From Austropuccinia psidii (taxonomy: Eukaryota; Basidiomycota; Pucciniomycetes; Pucciniales; Sphaerophragmiaceae): a DNA stretch of 64,000 nt. Location of the stretch: the NCBI GenBank assembly GCA_023105745.1, contig JALGQZ010000009.1:7972937-8036936 (forward strand), given 5' to 3'. Of this stretch, positions 37,421 through 49,134 are shown piece after piece. The stretch's first letter is position 1, and each line of letters starts with the position of its first letter. A program made the translations under genes and the position numbers. A model generated the notes under the pieces. That model was not told the origin of the DNA, did no database searches, and was given only the letters and a program-made list of their open reading frames with translations.

Positions 37421-37929
37421 TAACTGAAGTAATCCAATTTCAATTGCCAATTAAAAAAAAACCACCATAAAAAATAGCAAAAATAATAAAAGAAATAACC
37501 TAAAAAAAAGAGAATTATTTTCATATCTGTATTAGTATCAGGGCAGTGACCTCCTGCCTTATCAAAGAGGAATTTCACTTTTTTCATTTTTTTTTCAAGT
37601 CTCTTATCACTCAAGGGCAGTGACCTCCTGCCTTATCAAAGAGGAATTTCAATTTTTTGAATTTTTTTTCAAGTATCTTATTCACTCAAGGCTATAAATC
37701 AGTATTCAATAAAGGACTTCAAACTCAACATTTTACAAGAGTTTTTTTTCAATGTAAAAGAATCATGATTTTATTTACAAAACAAAAACAGGGGTGGTTA
37801 TCTGTTCTTATGCCACCTCATATATAAAAAATGGCACAAGTTTGGGGAAGTGTGGGCCCATAGGCCTTTATTAATGTTATTTCTCTTTTTTTTAAACAAA
37901 AAACAATTAAAAGATAGTGTACATATACA
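37421..37929 (+). other. non-coding segment replacing RT, with a short direct repeat
   Basis: The segment CAGTGACCTCCTGCCTTATC occurs at about 37543 and 37618, each followed by AAAGAGGAATTTCA. No coding similarity to RT remains. Confidence 0.5.
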
Positions 37930-38290
37930 GCAAAAGAAGATACAGATAGCTTAAAATGTCAAAATTATGACCGCCGGTCATAATTTGGTTCTTTGAGACA
38001 GGAAGAGATAAAATTTGGAAAGGAAAACAACAAGAAACAGAAACCAACCCAAAAAGCTAGGCCCTTAAGATACAGAAAAAGAAGATAGAAGAAGCTCAAA
38101 ATGTCAAAATTATGACCGCCAGTCATAATTTGCCCTAAGAGCAAGAAAACTATATCAAGACAGGAAAGTAAGACCAACCAAACAAGCTAGGCTGTTCAGA
38201 TGCAGAAAAGGAAGATCAAAGAATTTAAAATGTCAAATTATGACCACCGGTCATAAAATGAACACCTTGATACAGAAAAAAATTTAACTC
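37930..38290. repeat. three repeated near-perfect palindromes with CCG-N-CGG core
   Basis: TTATGACCGCCGGTCATAA, a perfect inverted repeat around one base, lies near 37966. Near-copies lie near 38112 (GACCGCCAGTC) and 38236 (GACCACCGGTC). Each sits in a longer repeat with AAAATGTCAAA before it. Spacing is about 146 and 124 bases. The CCG-N-CGG core is the kind of everted triplet read by fungal Zn2Cys6 dimers, but the reader is unknown. Confidence 0.75.
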
Positions 38291-38599
38291 ACCAAAAGGC
38301 TACTACAATTTATACTGAATGACATTCCTATAGCCCCAAACTAATGAGTTTAGCCAATATTTGACAAGCACGCATCCTTCCAGCATTTTAAATGAGAAAA
38401 TTGAAATTAGTACTTCTCAAATCATGATCAAGGTCGAGCACCCTCAATCCCAACAAGGTTCCAAAGATCAATTGAATGAACAGAATCAAGGAATACAATG
38501 ATACCAAACTGCATCACTAAGTTTTCTCAAGGCTCAGAATATGCTACCCAGCATGGTTACCCTATTCCTGAAACTGACAGGTCCAGCAGCAGAATTACT

Positions 38600-38690
38600 G
38601 CCAGAGGGGGGAATTGAACCCATTTCAAATTTGATGAAAGTGGAAAGCAACCCGGAATCACTAACCACTACACCATGTGAAAATATACCA
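38600..38690 (-). ncRNA. tRNA-like sequence with Pol III A and B boxes
   Basis: On the minus strand, TGGTGTAGTGG (38675-38665) fits the A-box consensus and GGTTCAATTCC (38620-38610) fits the B box. Between them TTTCATCAAATTTGAAA could form a long variable arm as in class II tRNAs. The acceptor and T stems do not pair well, so this is more likely a tRNA-derived or degenerate tRNA than a working gene. It sits inside the region that replaced RT in the LTR element. Confidence 0.4.
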
Positions 38691-38747
38691 TCAAACCTCA
38701 AATTGAAAGCTCATTCAACATCACTGATGAATTTAAACACCATTAAA

Positions 38748-39115
38748 AAAAAATTTGCAACATAAAAAAAAAAAAAAAATTTGTTCCAACATAAAAAAAC
38801 AAAAAAAAAAAATTTTTTTAACATAAAAAAAAAATAATTTTTTTTAACATAAAAAAAAAAAATAAGTTTTTCAACATAAAAGAAAAATAAAAATTTCTCA
38901 GCATGAAAAATTTTTTTTTTCAACATTAAAAAAAAAAAAAAAAAAAAAAAAAATTTTTCAACATAAAAAAAAAAAAAAAATTTCTCAGCATAAAAAAAAT
39001 TATTTTTTCAACATAATAAAAAAAAAAAATAAAAAAAAAAAAAAAAAAATTTATCAACATGAAAAATATCAACATAAAAAAAATTTTTTTTCCAATAAAT
39101 AAAAATAATAAATGA
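38748..39115. repeat. A/T homopolymer array
   Basis: About a dozen repeats of CAACATAAAA followed by long A runs and T runs. It is non-coding; open frames here are artefacts. Confidence 0.85.
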
Positions 39116-39171
39116 AAAAGTCTTGATTAACATTAAGGATAAAAGATCAGATCAAAAAAAGAAGGCAAAAT

Positions 39172-39520
39172 TAGTCCTTGTATGACTTTAAACTACAGGG
39201 TAGCAACCTGAAGGCTAAAATCAGTCTTTGTATGACTTTAACTACAGGGTGGTTCCCAGACGGACAAAATCAGTCCTTGTATGACTTTAAACTACAGGGT
39301 AGCAACCTGAAGGCTAAAATTAGTCCTTGTATGACTTCAAACTACAGGGTAGCAACCTGAAGGCTAAAGTTAGTCCTTGTATGACTTTACTCTACAGGGT
39401 AGCAACCTTAAGGCTAAAGATAGTCCTTCTATGACTTTAAACTACAGGGTAGCAACCTGAAGACTAATAAAATAAGTCGTTGTATGACTCAAACTACAGG
39501 GGTAGCACACCAGAGGGCTG
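39172..39520. repeat. 50-bp minisatellite, seven copies
   Basis: The unit contains TAGTCCTTGTATGACTTTAA and ACTACAGGGTAGCAACCTGA. The landmark TATGACTT recurs at 39181, 39231, 39280, 39330, 39380 and 39430, and as TATGACTC at 39482, so the period is 49-52 bases. Confidence 0.9.
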
Positions 39521-39657
39521 AATATGCAAGTAAAATCAACGAATCAAGAAAATAAAAAAATGAAGATATAAAAATTAACAACCAAGGTGAAGAATAGAAT
39601 AATGAAGACTTCAAGGTGAAATCAATGAAGAATTATCAATCAACAGAAAATACCAAC

Positions 39658-40109
39658 CTGAAGAACTATTGGAAGAAAAAGCAATACAGATTTCAGCAAA
39701 AGAGGAAACAAGATTAGCAGCAGCAGAGAAATTAAAAGATTCAAGACACAAATCAGTTCAATATTTGGACAAAAAGATGGCACATAGACTGAGAAATCCA
39801 CTTGAACCAGGGGACTTGGTATTAGTTTATAATAAACCACTTGAGGCACAGTGGGGTTTACTCTTCAAGAACCATTGGAATGGACCATAAAGAGTCATAA
39901 ATCAAATTAATAATGGACCTTATGAACTTGAAGAATTGGATGGCACTAAACTTACAAGAAAATCTGCAGCAAGTCACATCAAGAGGTTTTATCCCAGAGG
40001 AAAGAAAGTTCAATCAAGTTCAGAGTCAAAAAATGAAAGCAGTGAAGAAATTGAAGATGAAGAGTCAATATTGGAGGAAGAAGAAATTGAACAAAATAAA
40101 TATGATTGA
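39658..40109 (+). pseudogene. integrase C-terminal fragment (GPY/F module)
   Basis: The frame reads SAKEETRLAAAEKLKDSRHK, then LRNPLEPGDLVLVYNK, HWNGP, a TAA at 39888 where Tyr is expected in GPY, then RVINQINNGPYELEELDG and SHIKRFYPR before an acidic tail ending at TGA 40107. This is the GPY/F module at the end of Ty3/gypsy integrases. The DDE core, RNase H and RT that should precede it are missing, so the element is an internal deletion derivative. Confidence 0.8.
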
Positions 40110-40152
40110 TACTGGCAAGCTTTTCAACTGGAATGCTGGGGAAAACATTAAA

Positions 40153-40164
40153 TGGAGAGGGGGA
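40153..40164 (+). other. polypurine tract of the RT-less element
   Basis: TGGAGAGGGGGA abuts the right LTR; the same tract is at 54086-54097 in the related element. Confidence 0.75.
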
Positions 40165-42375
40165 TGTGGTATTCCATACCATGAGTATCAGTTTAAAGCT
40201 TACCAATAAAACAAAAAAAAGGTAATAAAAAAAATTACGCAAAAGATATTTACACATTACAACAACAGGTTTCAAACAGAAATATAAAATACAAAGCCTC
40301 ACGATCTTATCGAAACAGTACAGTATCAAAGGATATATCCACCTTATTGCATCATCAATAACAAATTACGTCATTAAAGGCAGTTAATCTAAATAAAGGT
40401 ATATGAAGATGGACCAAAGCATCAGAAGCTGTATTTTCCCCACCTTGATTCAATTGAAAGAAGAAATACCTCAAGGATATGCATAAAATTTCAATATATT
40501 TTCCAAGAACAAATTTTTGCTTAGTAATAATGACACGCATCAAAATTGAGAGAAATGATGCAATCTCCATATGAAATGCTACAATACTAAAATAAAGCAC
40601 CAGCATAATTCTCTCATAGATATCATATGACTAGAAGAAATTTCAATTGTCAGGAGCTGTATTTTCTCCACTTTCTTGCAAAAAAGAAAATCTCAGCAGC
40701 CAAATTATCTCAAATACATCACATGATTTTGATAAGAAAAAGCACCACCAGCATAATTCTCTCATAACATACGTAAAAAATAGAAACAAAAATATTTTCC
40801 CCACCTTGATTCAATTGAAAGAAGAAATACCTCAAGGCTATGCATAAGCTTACAATATATTTTCCAAGAACAAATGCTTGCTTAGTAATAATGACACGCA
40901 TAAAACTTGATAGAAATGATGCAATCTCCATATTGAATGATACAATACTAAAACAGAAACACCAGCATAATTCTCTCATAACATACATAAAAATAGAAAC
41001 AAAAAATACTTTGCCCACCTTCAAGAAAACCTCACCAGCTATATTATCTCAATGACCTCACATGACTCTGATAAAAAGAAAATCTCACCAGCAAAATTAT
41101 CTCAAAGACATCGCATGATTTTGATAAGAAACAGAAACACCAGCATAATTTTCTCATATATATCATATGACTAGAAGAAAGTTCAATTTTCAGGAGCTGT
41201 ATTTTCTCCACTTTCTTGGCAAAAAAAGAAAATCTCACCAGCCAAAGTATATCAAATACATCACATGATTTTGATAAGAAAAAGCACTACCAGCATAATT
41301 CTCTCAGCAAACATGCTCCTACACCAAAACTACACGTCTCACCAGCTAAAAACTCTCAACTATGATTTTTTCTAAGTACCCTATTTTGAGAAGCTCTACG
41401 GAGGCCCAAAAGCTATAAATAGAGGTCTTCTCTCCCTCATTTTCCCATCATCATGGAACAAGTTCCCACTATCCAGGATCACAACCATCCCTGAACTAGC
41501 AGGATACCTAGAATAGTAGTAGAGTTTTAGTAGTGAAAAGCTCAGTAGCCTTGCTCAATAAGCTTAGTATTAGTGAAGAATAGTAGTATAACCATAGTAA
41601 AAGCTCAGTAGCCTTGCTCAGTAGCTTAGTATTAGTGAAGAATAGTAATATAACCGTAGTGAAAGCTCAGTAGCCTTGCTCAGTAGCTTAGTATTAGTGA
41701 AGAATAGTAGTATAACCAGAGTAAGGTCTCAGTAGCCTTGCTCAGTAGCTTAGTATTAGTGAAGAATAGTAGTATTAACATAGTAAAAAAGCTCAGTAAC
41801 CTTGCTCAGTGGCTTAGTATTATTAAAAAAAAAGTAGTAGTGATGTAAAAATCAGTATTAAAAAAGATTTTTAAAAGAATCAAATCCAGTAGTCTTATTA
41901 TTAGTACTCCTATCAAAAAAAATCATTATAATCAACCTAAACCAAAAAAAAAACATATATATTCTTATCATTCTTATTAAAAAAAAATAAACAAAAAAAA
42001 TCATTCTTATTAGTTTTATTAAAATAACAGAAACCCAAAAAATATATATATATTATCATCACTTTTATTAAAATAAAGTAAAAATATCTTAGTGTTTATT
42101 TTACCAGAAATTTTAGATCAGAGTTTTTACTATAGTGTTATTGATAGGTCTGATTTAGAGACTGCTGATAAGTCTTCTCTATCTGTTAGAGCCACAAATA
42201 TTACTTGATTTTGTGATTCTCTGTAGGCTGAGTATTCAGTATTATTTAGAGGGGCAGCTAACACACCTTAGCACCCATGGTTATTGGACAATTCTGAAAT
42301 TCAAAACAGACTTACCAATAATTTCCCCCTCAAGGTACTGCCTTCTTTCATCCCACACCAAAAGGAGTTCCCACA
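40165..42375 (+). repeat. right LTR of the large RT-less element
   Basis: An uninterrupted 2211-bp copy, TGTGG...CCACA. It contains the 62-bp unit array at about 41530-41830, where the left copy received the copia. Clearly the same sequence as the left LTR, with scattered substitutions and small indels. Confidence 0.9.
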
Positions 42376-43000
42376 GCATAAGAGAATTGATGGCTCTAAA
42401 AGAATGTCTTCTTTGCCCCACTTTTCTCTTCATTTTAGAATCTTTTCCTTTTATAATTAGTCTAAACACTGTAAAACCAATCAATACAAGATTCCAACCA
42501 CCTTCTTTAAATCATTTCAAACCTTCTAACCAGGTGAAAAAATCATTATAATCATTTTTGGTAACTCTTATAACCTTTTTTACCCCTTGAACCACCCCAT
42601 AAGTGAATCAAAGCATCTTTCATTACTCTTAACTTTGTCACTTTGTTTCCAAATTCACTCTGGTCACTTTTGGGCATGTTTTTTCTTTAAAAAGCCTTTT
42701 CAAGACCCTGTTATTATAGTAAGTTGCTGCAGTTCTTTGCTCAATTAATTTCAATTGAAATTTCTCTTGAAGAAATTTCTTTTATAGCCTTAAATATCTC
42801 TTGTAGGATATTTTTGTTAAAAAAATAAATCTTTATAATATTATTGTTTCATACTTATAAGGTTAAAAACAATAAAATTGGGGTGTTTTCTCTCAAAAAT
42901 CTTATTATATAATATTTTTAATCAATTTTTACCATAAAAAAATTTGGAGGAAAGGAAAAGTACTTTGTTTCAATCAACGTTTCATATCCACACCTTACAA
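42376..43000 (-). repeat. right LTR-like repeat of the decayed gypsy, second part
   Basis: Continues the repeat broken at 25781. AGAATGTCTTCTTTG (42401), ACTTTGTCACTTTGTTTCC (42632) and ATCCACACCTTA (42984) match 18454, 18684 and 19053 in the left copy. Similarity ends near 43000. Confidence 0.65.
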
Positions 43001-44175
43001 TTTTTGAAAACTATCTAACATCTAAGTATTATTAGGGTATCATAGGAAGCCTTTCATTTTAGCTAAATTTGAAGTGATAATGTCTTTTATTGGATTATGG
43101 AAAACAAATTCAATATGAAAGCATTGCTTCATCATTTAAAAATCAAAAAAATTGATTTTTACATGAAGATATATGAAGGATCTCATTTTTCAAGTTTATT
43201 CCCCAAAAAATTTGCTAATTATATTTTTTTTTCAGATAATATTCAAAATCAAAATAAACTGCTCTTAAATGTGGTAGATAAAAAATTTCAAAAAAACCCA
43301 AAAGAGAATTTTCTCAGTCAAGAGGGAGTAATAATCACTTTTGTCAATTGTTAGAACATCAATAATATTCTTCCCTAATTTGAAAAAGTCAATACCATAA
43401 TTATTTTTGCTACAGAGAATAAAAAATTAATGATTTTTGCACAAAAGGATGAAAGAATATTTTGTTCAATTGATTCAAATCAACAAAAATGAATGAATGT
43501 TTTTCATGAAGAAGAAATAAATTGGGACTTTTCAAAAGAATTATAAGATAATCTCATTTCATTCTCAGTGAAAATATTAGAAAGTAGATTTTGAAGTGAA
43601 GTCCATATGTAAAATCTTAATCATTCTTTCATTTAGCTTAGAAAAAGACAATTTACAAAAATAAGTCATACATTTATTGAAACTTCAACCAAATAAAGGA
43701 AGTAATCATTTGTGCTGATATAATAAAAATAAAAAACCAAGACTATTGATAATAAAACTTTCCTTTTCCTGATTAGCTAAAAAATGACTCATTCTATGTC
43801 AATAAGTAATTGAATTGAAAAGAAATATTTATCCTTCAGATTAAAAGAAGTGATAGTAATAACCACAATGAGAAAACTGCCTTCACCTGACAACAGGTGT
43901 TACGTTTAGAACTTGCCATGGGAGATGGTTTGGATTCAGGTGGGAGAGAGAACATAGATAAAATCAAGAAATGTAATTTTTGAGTTAAATTCAGGCCACA
44001 TACTCAAGTCACAAAGCTTAAATTGAATTGGATGAATATCAGTGTTTGACCAGGATTTCAAAAGATTAAGAATTTAACAATACAGGATAAAAAGGATCAT
44101 TTTCATACTAAATTCTTTTCTTTTCAAATCAGTTTATCAAAAAATCAAATTTTAGGGTGTGTTTTGAACATACAC
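43001..44175. other. A/T-rich non-coding DNA
   Basis: No repeat pair, RNA or coding similarity recognised. A 85-codon open frame at 43097-43354 has no family resemblance and is not supported. Confidence 0.4.
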
Positions 44176-45440
44176 TGTGGTATTTCATACCATTTTGTCA
44201 ATTTGGATTAATAAAAAAAATAATAATAAAATAAAATAAAAATTATTGCAAGTAGTATTTTATTTAAAATATTGAAGTTAGAAGGGATTTTAATCACATA
44301 CAATAAGAAGGTGGTAGAATAGTGTGAAAGATGTAAAAAAAATGGGTTGGGTAGAAGAAATTAGACAGTACAAGTTTCACAGTAGTATTACAGAAGGTGT
44401 TTACAGAAGTTTCACAAGGGTGTACTCTCAAAAAAGAGACAGAAAGAAAAAGAAAGAACAAAATTATTATTACCCAGGAACATTCTAGAAGATTTAATCA
44501 ATATGAAACCACAAGTTAGCCTTAATTCAAGATGGACTCTTTTCACACCAACCCTAACCCTGGAGAGTATGAATACTTCAAATTTTCACTTTTCAAACCT
44601 CATACTTCTTCTGAAAATGTAATTTGAATTTATTTCTTCCAGAGTTCATCCCTCACTAGTAGGTTAATCTAGAAAATAATTATATTTAAGATTGGGGAAG
44701 AGGCCCCTTTATTAAGAAAAAAATAGTTTTTATCATAGTAATACCTAATCAGGGGAAAAGGACCCTTATTATTAAAAAAAATAGTTTTATCATAATCATA
44801 TTTAGCTTGGGGAAAATGCCCCTCCAGTAAAACAATATCTTTTATTATTAGTAAAGTATTAGTGATTTGTAATCAAGTATTATTAAACAGTGAACCAAGT
44901 TAGTTTTTAAATTAAGCAATATCAACTTCAGCAATCATATCAAGATTATTAGTTTTACTATTAGAATCAGTCTAAAAAAACACTCATACCAAATTCAGCT
45001 ACCTTTATCTTTAGTATCAAGCTATCAATACTTATCCCTGTTTTCCAACAGCTTCACCATAGTTAAAATCTGTGTTATCCCAAATCATCATATAAAAAAC
45101 CTTTACAGAAGAAACCAACTAAAACTACATCTTATTACTTATCAAATTATTATATTATTGTTATCAATGTGTCTTTAAATAACTATTGCTTTGAAATAAA
45201 TCAAAGTCTGATCAGAGTCTGTTGAATAGACTTTTCTGACAAAGCCACCATCAAATAAATAAGTTGATTGTGGAGCTCAAGTCAAGATAATTAAGCCTTA
45301 TCACAAAGAGCAGTCTTGAGTACTTTAGGAAACAAGCAGAGAAAGGTTTACATGTCATAAAAAAGCAATTCAAAACTTTTTCTTGTAATTTCCCCTTCCA
45401 GGTACTGCCTCATTTATCCCATGCAGAGGAGTATCCCACA
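44176..45440 (+). repeat. left LTR of the second RT-less element
   Basis: Starts TGTGGTATTTCATACC and ends GTATCCCACA. Landmarks such as CACACCAACCCTAACCCTGG (44547) recur in the right copy (54531). Confidence 0.88.
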
Positions 45441-46712
45441 TCTGGTGTCCCAACAGTGGCCATCAAAAAGGATATTATCCAGATTTTTTCAGATTGATAA
45501 TTCAGAAATCAGTTATTTGAACCAATCAAATATTTTATACTCAAAAAAAATAAAAATAAAGCCATATATTTCCTCCAAAATCCATTTCTACATTGAATAT
45601 CAACCTCCATTTTATGAAGAAAATTATCATCAAGATTATTATTATGAAGAAGAAGAAGAAATTCCTGAAGATATAGATGAAGAAAATCTGAAAGAAGAAT
45701 TAGAAATATTTTCTAAAACATTACATCTAGTACCCAAGAAATATCTCAAAGGAGTCACAGAAATTATCCACAAAGAAGAATCAGAAGGAAGAAAGGATCA
45801 AATGAAGCTCATTTTTATAAAGATCCAAAAGATCAATCAGTATATCCAGGACAAAAAAAAAAGGAAAGAACCATGAAAAATCTTTGGAACTTTGCTACTC
45901 AAATTTTACACCTGGTACCCAAGAAAAATCTCAAGCATGTCAAAGGAATATTAAAGGAATTTGAAGAAATTGAACAATCAGAAGAAGGATTCCTTGCCTC
46001 CATCATATTAAGAATCTTAGATTATACCAAAGAAGAAATAGGAAAAGAGAAGAAGATTAATAAATTATCAAAAAACTCAAATCCTATCAGACAATGTCAA
46101 AAAAATAAGGAAAATCAACCTCAAAAAGAATCATCAACATTATCTTCCAATAAACCAGGAAGTATTGACCCCTCAAAATCTCAAGATATTATCCCTTCTA
46201 ATCAAAAATTATTAGAAGGAAGCCTTCAAGAAAAGTATTTTAATTATAGTAAAGAAATTAATTCCTTGGGGAAGAATAGAAGTTTAATTAAAAATGAAGC
46301 AGTAATATTGAAACATGAAAATGAAATTGAAGGAGAAATTTACTTACCTCAATCTATCAAAATGTATAAAGTATCACATTCATTGGAAGGAAGGCCATTC
46401 AAAGAATTAGAAATGAAAGATTCTTTCGATCACTCTTCTACATAACCAAAAGTAATTGGTATACACTTTCAAGATAAATCAATGTCATTCTCATCAAAGC
46501 AATCACCTTTAAATCATAAAAATGAACCTCCATCGAGTCTTAGAATCAATAACTCTTCTAAAAAAGAAATAACTATTAAAAATGAAAATGGGTTGCTAAT
46601 TGAAGCACCAATCCTTTCACAATTAAAGAATAACCCATTCTATTTTCTTTTTCATAAATATGAAACATATAAAGAATTTACAATAATATTACATATTTTG
46701 GAATATTATTGA
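45421..46712 (+). pseudogene. two overlapping Gag-like ORFs with a duplicated motif
   Basis: The first ORF (45421-45876, 151 codons) nominally starts in the last 20 bases of the LTR, so its true start may be later. It carries a Glu-rich stretch and KTLHLVPKKYLKGV. Its TGA overlaps the ATG of the second ORF (45873) as ATGA, a -1 arrangement. The second ORF contains QILHLVPKKNLKHVKGILKE, a repeat of the same motif, and runs to a TAA at 46443, then stays open in frame to 46712 (HYSTOP-free stretch ending HILEYY). This suggests a duplicated Gag module. No zinc knuckle or protease is seen. Family is inferred from position only. Confidence 0.5.
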
Positions 46713-47435
46713 ATCCATTATTAGAAAAATTAATCATTTCTCAAATTAGTTTTGCACAAAGGTACACATATAAAAGGACAAAGATAAAGTCCAATATATA
46801 CAAAATTTCTCTCAAAATTTATATCAAGGAATAACGAATTGGCTAATTTCAACTCCATGAGTGTTAATCAACCACCTCACTGAAAAACTTTCTTAATCAA
46901 AAATATCTTGAATTCTTTATTTTTTATATTTTTTTTTGTAAAAAAAAAATCACTTTTTCATAACTCCTACATAAATAAACAAACAAGAAGTGTCAATCAG
47001 GTTTATTAAATTAATTTAAAAGATATCACCAACATGAAGTAATCTCCAACCACAGTAATGGATTAGTTTGTCAAGGTGGTTGTAGTTTAAATAATATAAA
47101 AATAAAATAAAACATTAAAAATTCAAAATAATAATAAGAATAAATAAACAAATAATCAATTAAATTAAAAGTTAATTTAATTTTGGAAAAATGCGCGACC
47201 TTCAAAATTGAAGTGTTTGCAGTGCTGCGCAGCACTCCAGCGAGCTTTTATGTTTTGTTATTTCCATTTTACTCTTACAAAATATATAATACGAAATCTT
47301 TAAATATATATAGCAAAATAATTAAATTCATTAAATATAGAAATATACAATTTGAGGTTTATTAATTTTCATCAAAAAAGAAAAACTCTCTTGATGGACC
47401 ATTTAATAAATAAAATATTTTTATATTTTTATATT
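46713..47435 (+). other. A/T-rich internal DNA left of the Harbinger
   Basis: No coding similarity is visible. It ends at ATT (47433-47435), the presumed target duplication of the DNA transposon. Confidence 0.4.
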
Positions 47436-47458
47436 AGGGGCGTCAAACCTATGAAATC
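47436..47458 (+). repeat. left terminal inverted repeat of the Harbinger
   Basis: AGGGGCGTCAAACCTATGAA and three more bases match the right end with a one-base gap and one difference near GGGGCG/GGGGGTG. Confidence 0.88.
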
Positions 47459-47713
47459 TCCCGCATTTCAAATCTTGAATTTTTTTTTCCTGAAATGCAG
47501 AATTTAATTTCTGGGATTTCCCAAATAACACACCCCCTGACCAGTGGTATTTTGAACATGTAAAAACCTATATTTTTGGGTTCAAATCCCAGCCTATAAT
47601 GGCTGAATTTCTGAAAATGGTGCACAAAACCCTCACCCAGGGAGTTTAGCTTTGAATACATTTCTTTAGACCCAATTCTTTTCAATAGAATTCAAATATA
47701 TAAATATCAAAAA

Positions 47714-48943
47714 ATGCCAAAAACATCAGCAAGAATCCCATTACTTCATCAACTAAATATCATGCAGAATATCCTTGTCATGGAAGCGGATATTGATTCA
47801 GATCTTGAAGAAGATGTCTCACTGTTACACCATCTCAGTACCCAAAGGTATCTTACACCCCGCAAAAAAAATCTTTCTGCATATATATACAGCTCCAGTG
47901 ATTTGGTCCAGTTATCAAGTCATAAATTCAAACAACTCTGCCATACTAATTATGAATCTTTCCAGAAGTTAGTTACCTTGATTCAAGATGATACAATTTT
48001 TCACAATTAATCAAGATTTAAACAAAGAGATCCAGCCATACAATTGGCTGTAGCATTAGCACAATTAGGATCCAATGGGAAAACTAGGAATGCTATTTGG
48101 AGTTAGTCATGGGGCCATTGTATTATATACACAGCATATCATCAAAGCATTAATCAAGTATGAAAAGAAATATATTATGTGGCCGAATTCACAAAAGCAA
48201 TTGGAGACTTCCAAAGTAATGAAAGCCGAAGGGTTTCCTGGAGGTGTGGGATTTATAGATGGTAGTCTTATACCTTTTTCTCAAAGACCAACCAGAGATG
48301 GTGAGGCATAGTTTGATCGCAAGAAGAGGTATTTATGCTATCCATATCTTATGAAACCATTTTTGAGCTGATAATAGATGTGATTTAGGTATTCAATGTC
48401 AATTCAATTAGTTTGCAATGTCAACAGAGTATTTATTTCACTACATGTTGGCTGTGCGGGCTCTCTTCATGATTCAAATGTGCAGTAACATATGCAAATC
48501 TGCAAAAATCCACATGAATATTACGGAAAAGATCAATATCTACTTGCAGATTCAGCTTATGCAAGCTCCCATTGGCTTGTGCCAGAATACAAAGGTGTAA
48601 CATCACACTCAGAAGATAATCAAAAATTCAATCTATGTTTGGCCAGATGCAGAGTACGGATTTAACATTCCATTAGTGTTTTGAAAGGGCAATGGTCATC
48701 TTTGCGTGAGATGCGAAATCAAATGCGTAATGTGCAAGAGGTACAATTATTTGTACAGTGGGTGGTAACCTGTGTTATATTGCATAATCTATTAGCACAA
48801 GTAGGTGACCAATGGAGTGACTTATATGAGGATAATGACCCCCCGAGCTCAAAAATATCACACAACAAGATGATGAAAGCAGCCATTTGAATATGCGTGA
48901 AAGAGTCAAGCCCTACACTGTAGATTGGTTCAGGAATAAATGA
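47714..48943 (+). pseudogene. Harbinger DDE transposase, inactivated
   Basis: Resembles DDE_Tnp_4/HARBI1-type transposases, which cut and paste the element. Pieces in order: an N-terminal part (47714-48010), then QRDPAIQLAVALAQLG (48018) for the HTH region, FGVSHGAIVLYTQHIIKAL (48100), GFPGGVGFIDGSLIPFSQRP with the first catalytic Asp (48230), YLLADSAYASSHWLVP with the second Asp (48538) and LREMRNQMRNVQEVQLFVQW (48700). The catalytic Glu in RVRI-E-HSI is a TAA stop near 48664. More breaks: TAA at 48008, a frame change near 48080, TAG at 48309. The end is YTVDWFRNK, TGA at 48941. No activity is possible. Confidence 0.85.
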
Positions 48944-49134
48944 ATAGATGAATTACAAGCCCTGACCATGTTTTAAGATTAATAAAACATGTTTATTTTC
49001 AAAGAGAATTATCTGAAGACCTATATTTGTAATAAATTTTCAATCCATGGCTATGGAACAATAAATGTTAAGACTGGAATTGAGTCATAATTATCAAGTG
49101 TGTCAATATATATAATCTAATATATTTACAATTT

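Larger units (their letters stand above)
25782..42375 (+). mobile_element. large RT-less LTR element with a nested copia
   Basis: The element begins TGTGGTATTCCATACC (25782) and ends TTCCCACA (42375). The LTRs are about 2.2 kb: left 25782-32735, interrupted by a copia insertion, and right 40165-42375. A primer-site position TCTGGTGTCCAAACAGTGG follows the left LTR, and a polypurine tract GGAGAGGGGGA precedes the right. The internal region keeps a broken Gag-Pro frame and the integrase C-terminal end but no RT, RNase H or integrase core. Those are replaced by about 2.2 kb of non-coding repeats. It must have moved with borrowed enzymes. Flanks GGTGT and GCATA do not form a clean duplication, but the interrupted repeat proves the insertion. 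Confidence 0.85.

Noticed and set aside
38711..38926. Phe/Lys-rich ORFs in homopolymer DNA, also near 54216-54531
   Set aside because: Products of A/T runs and A-G microsatellites.
39172..39520. Possible CRISPR-like array
   Set aside because: Units are contiguous 50-bp tandem repeats without unique spacers, and the organism is eukaryotic.
25777..42380. Target duplication for the large RT-less element
   Set aside because: Flanks GGTGT and GCATA do not match; the insertion is supported by the interrupted repeat instead.
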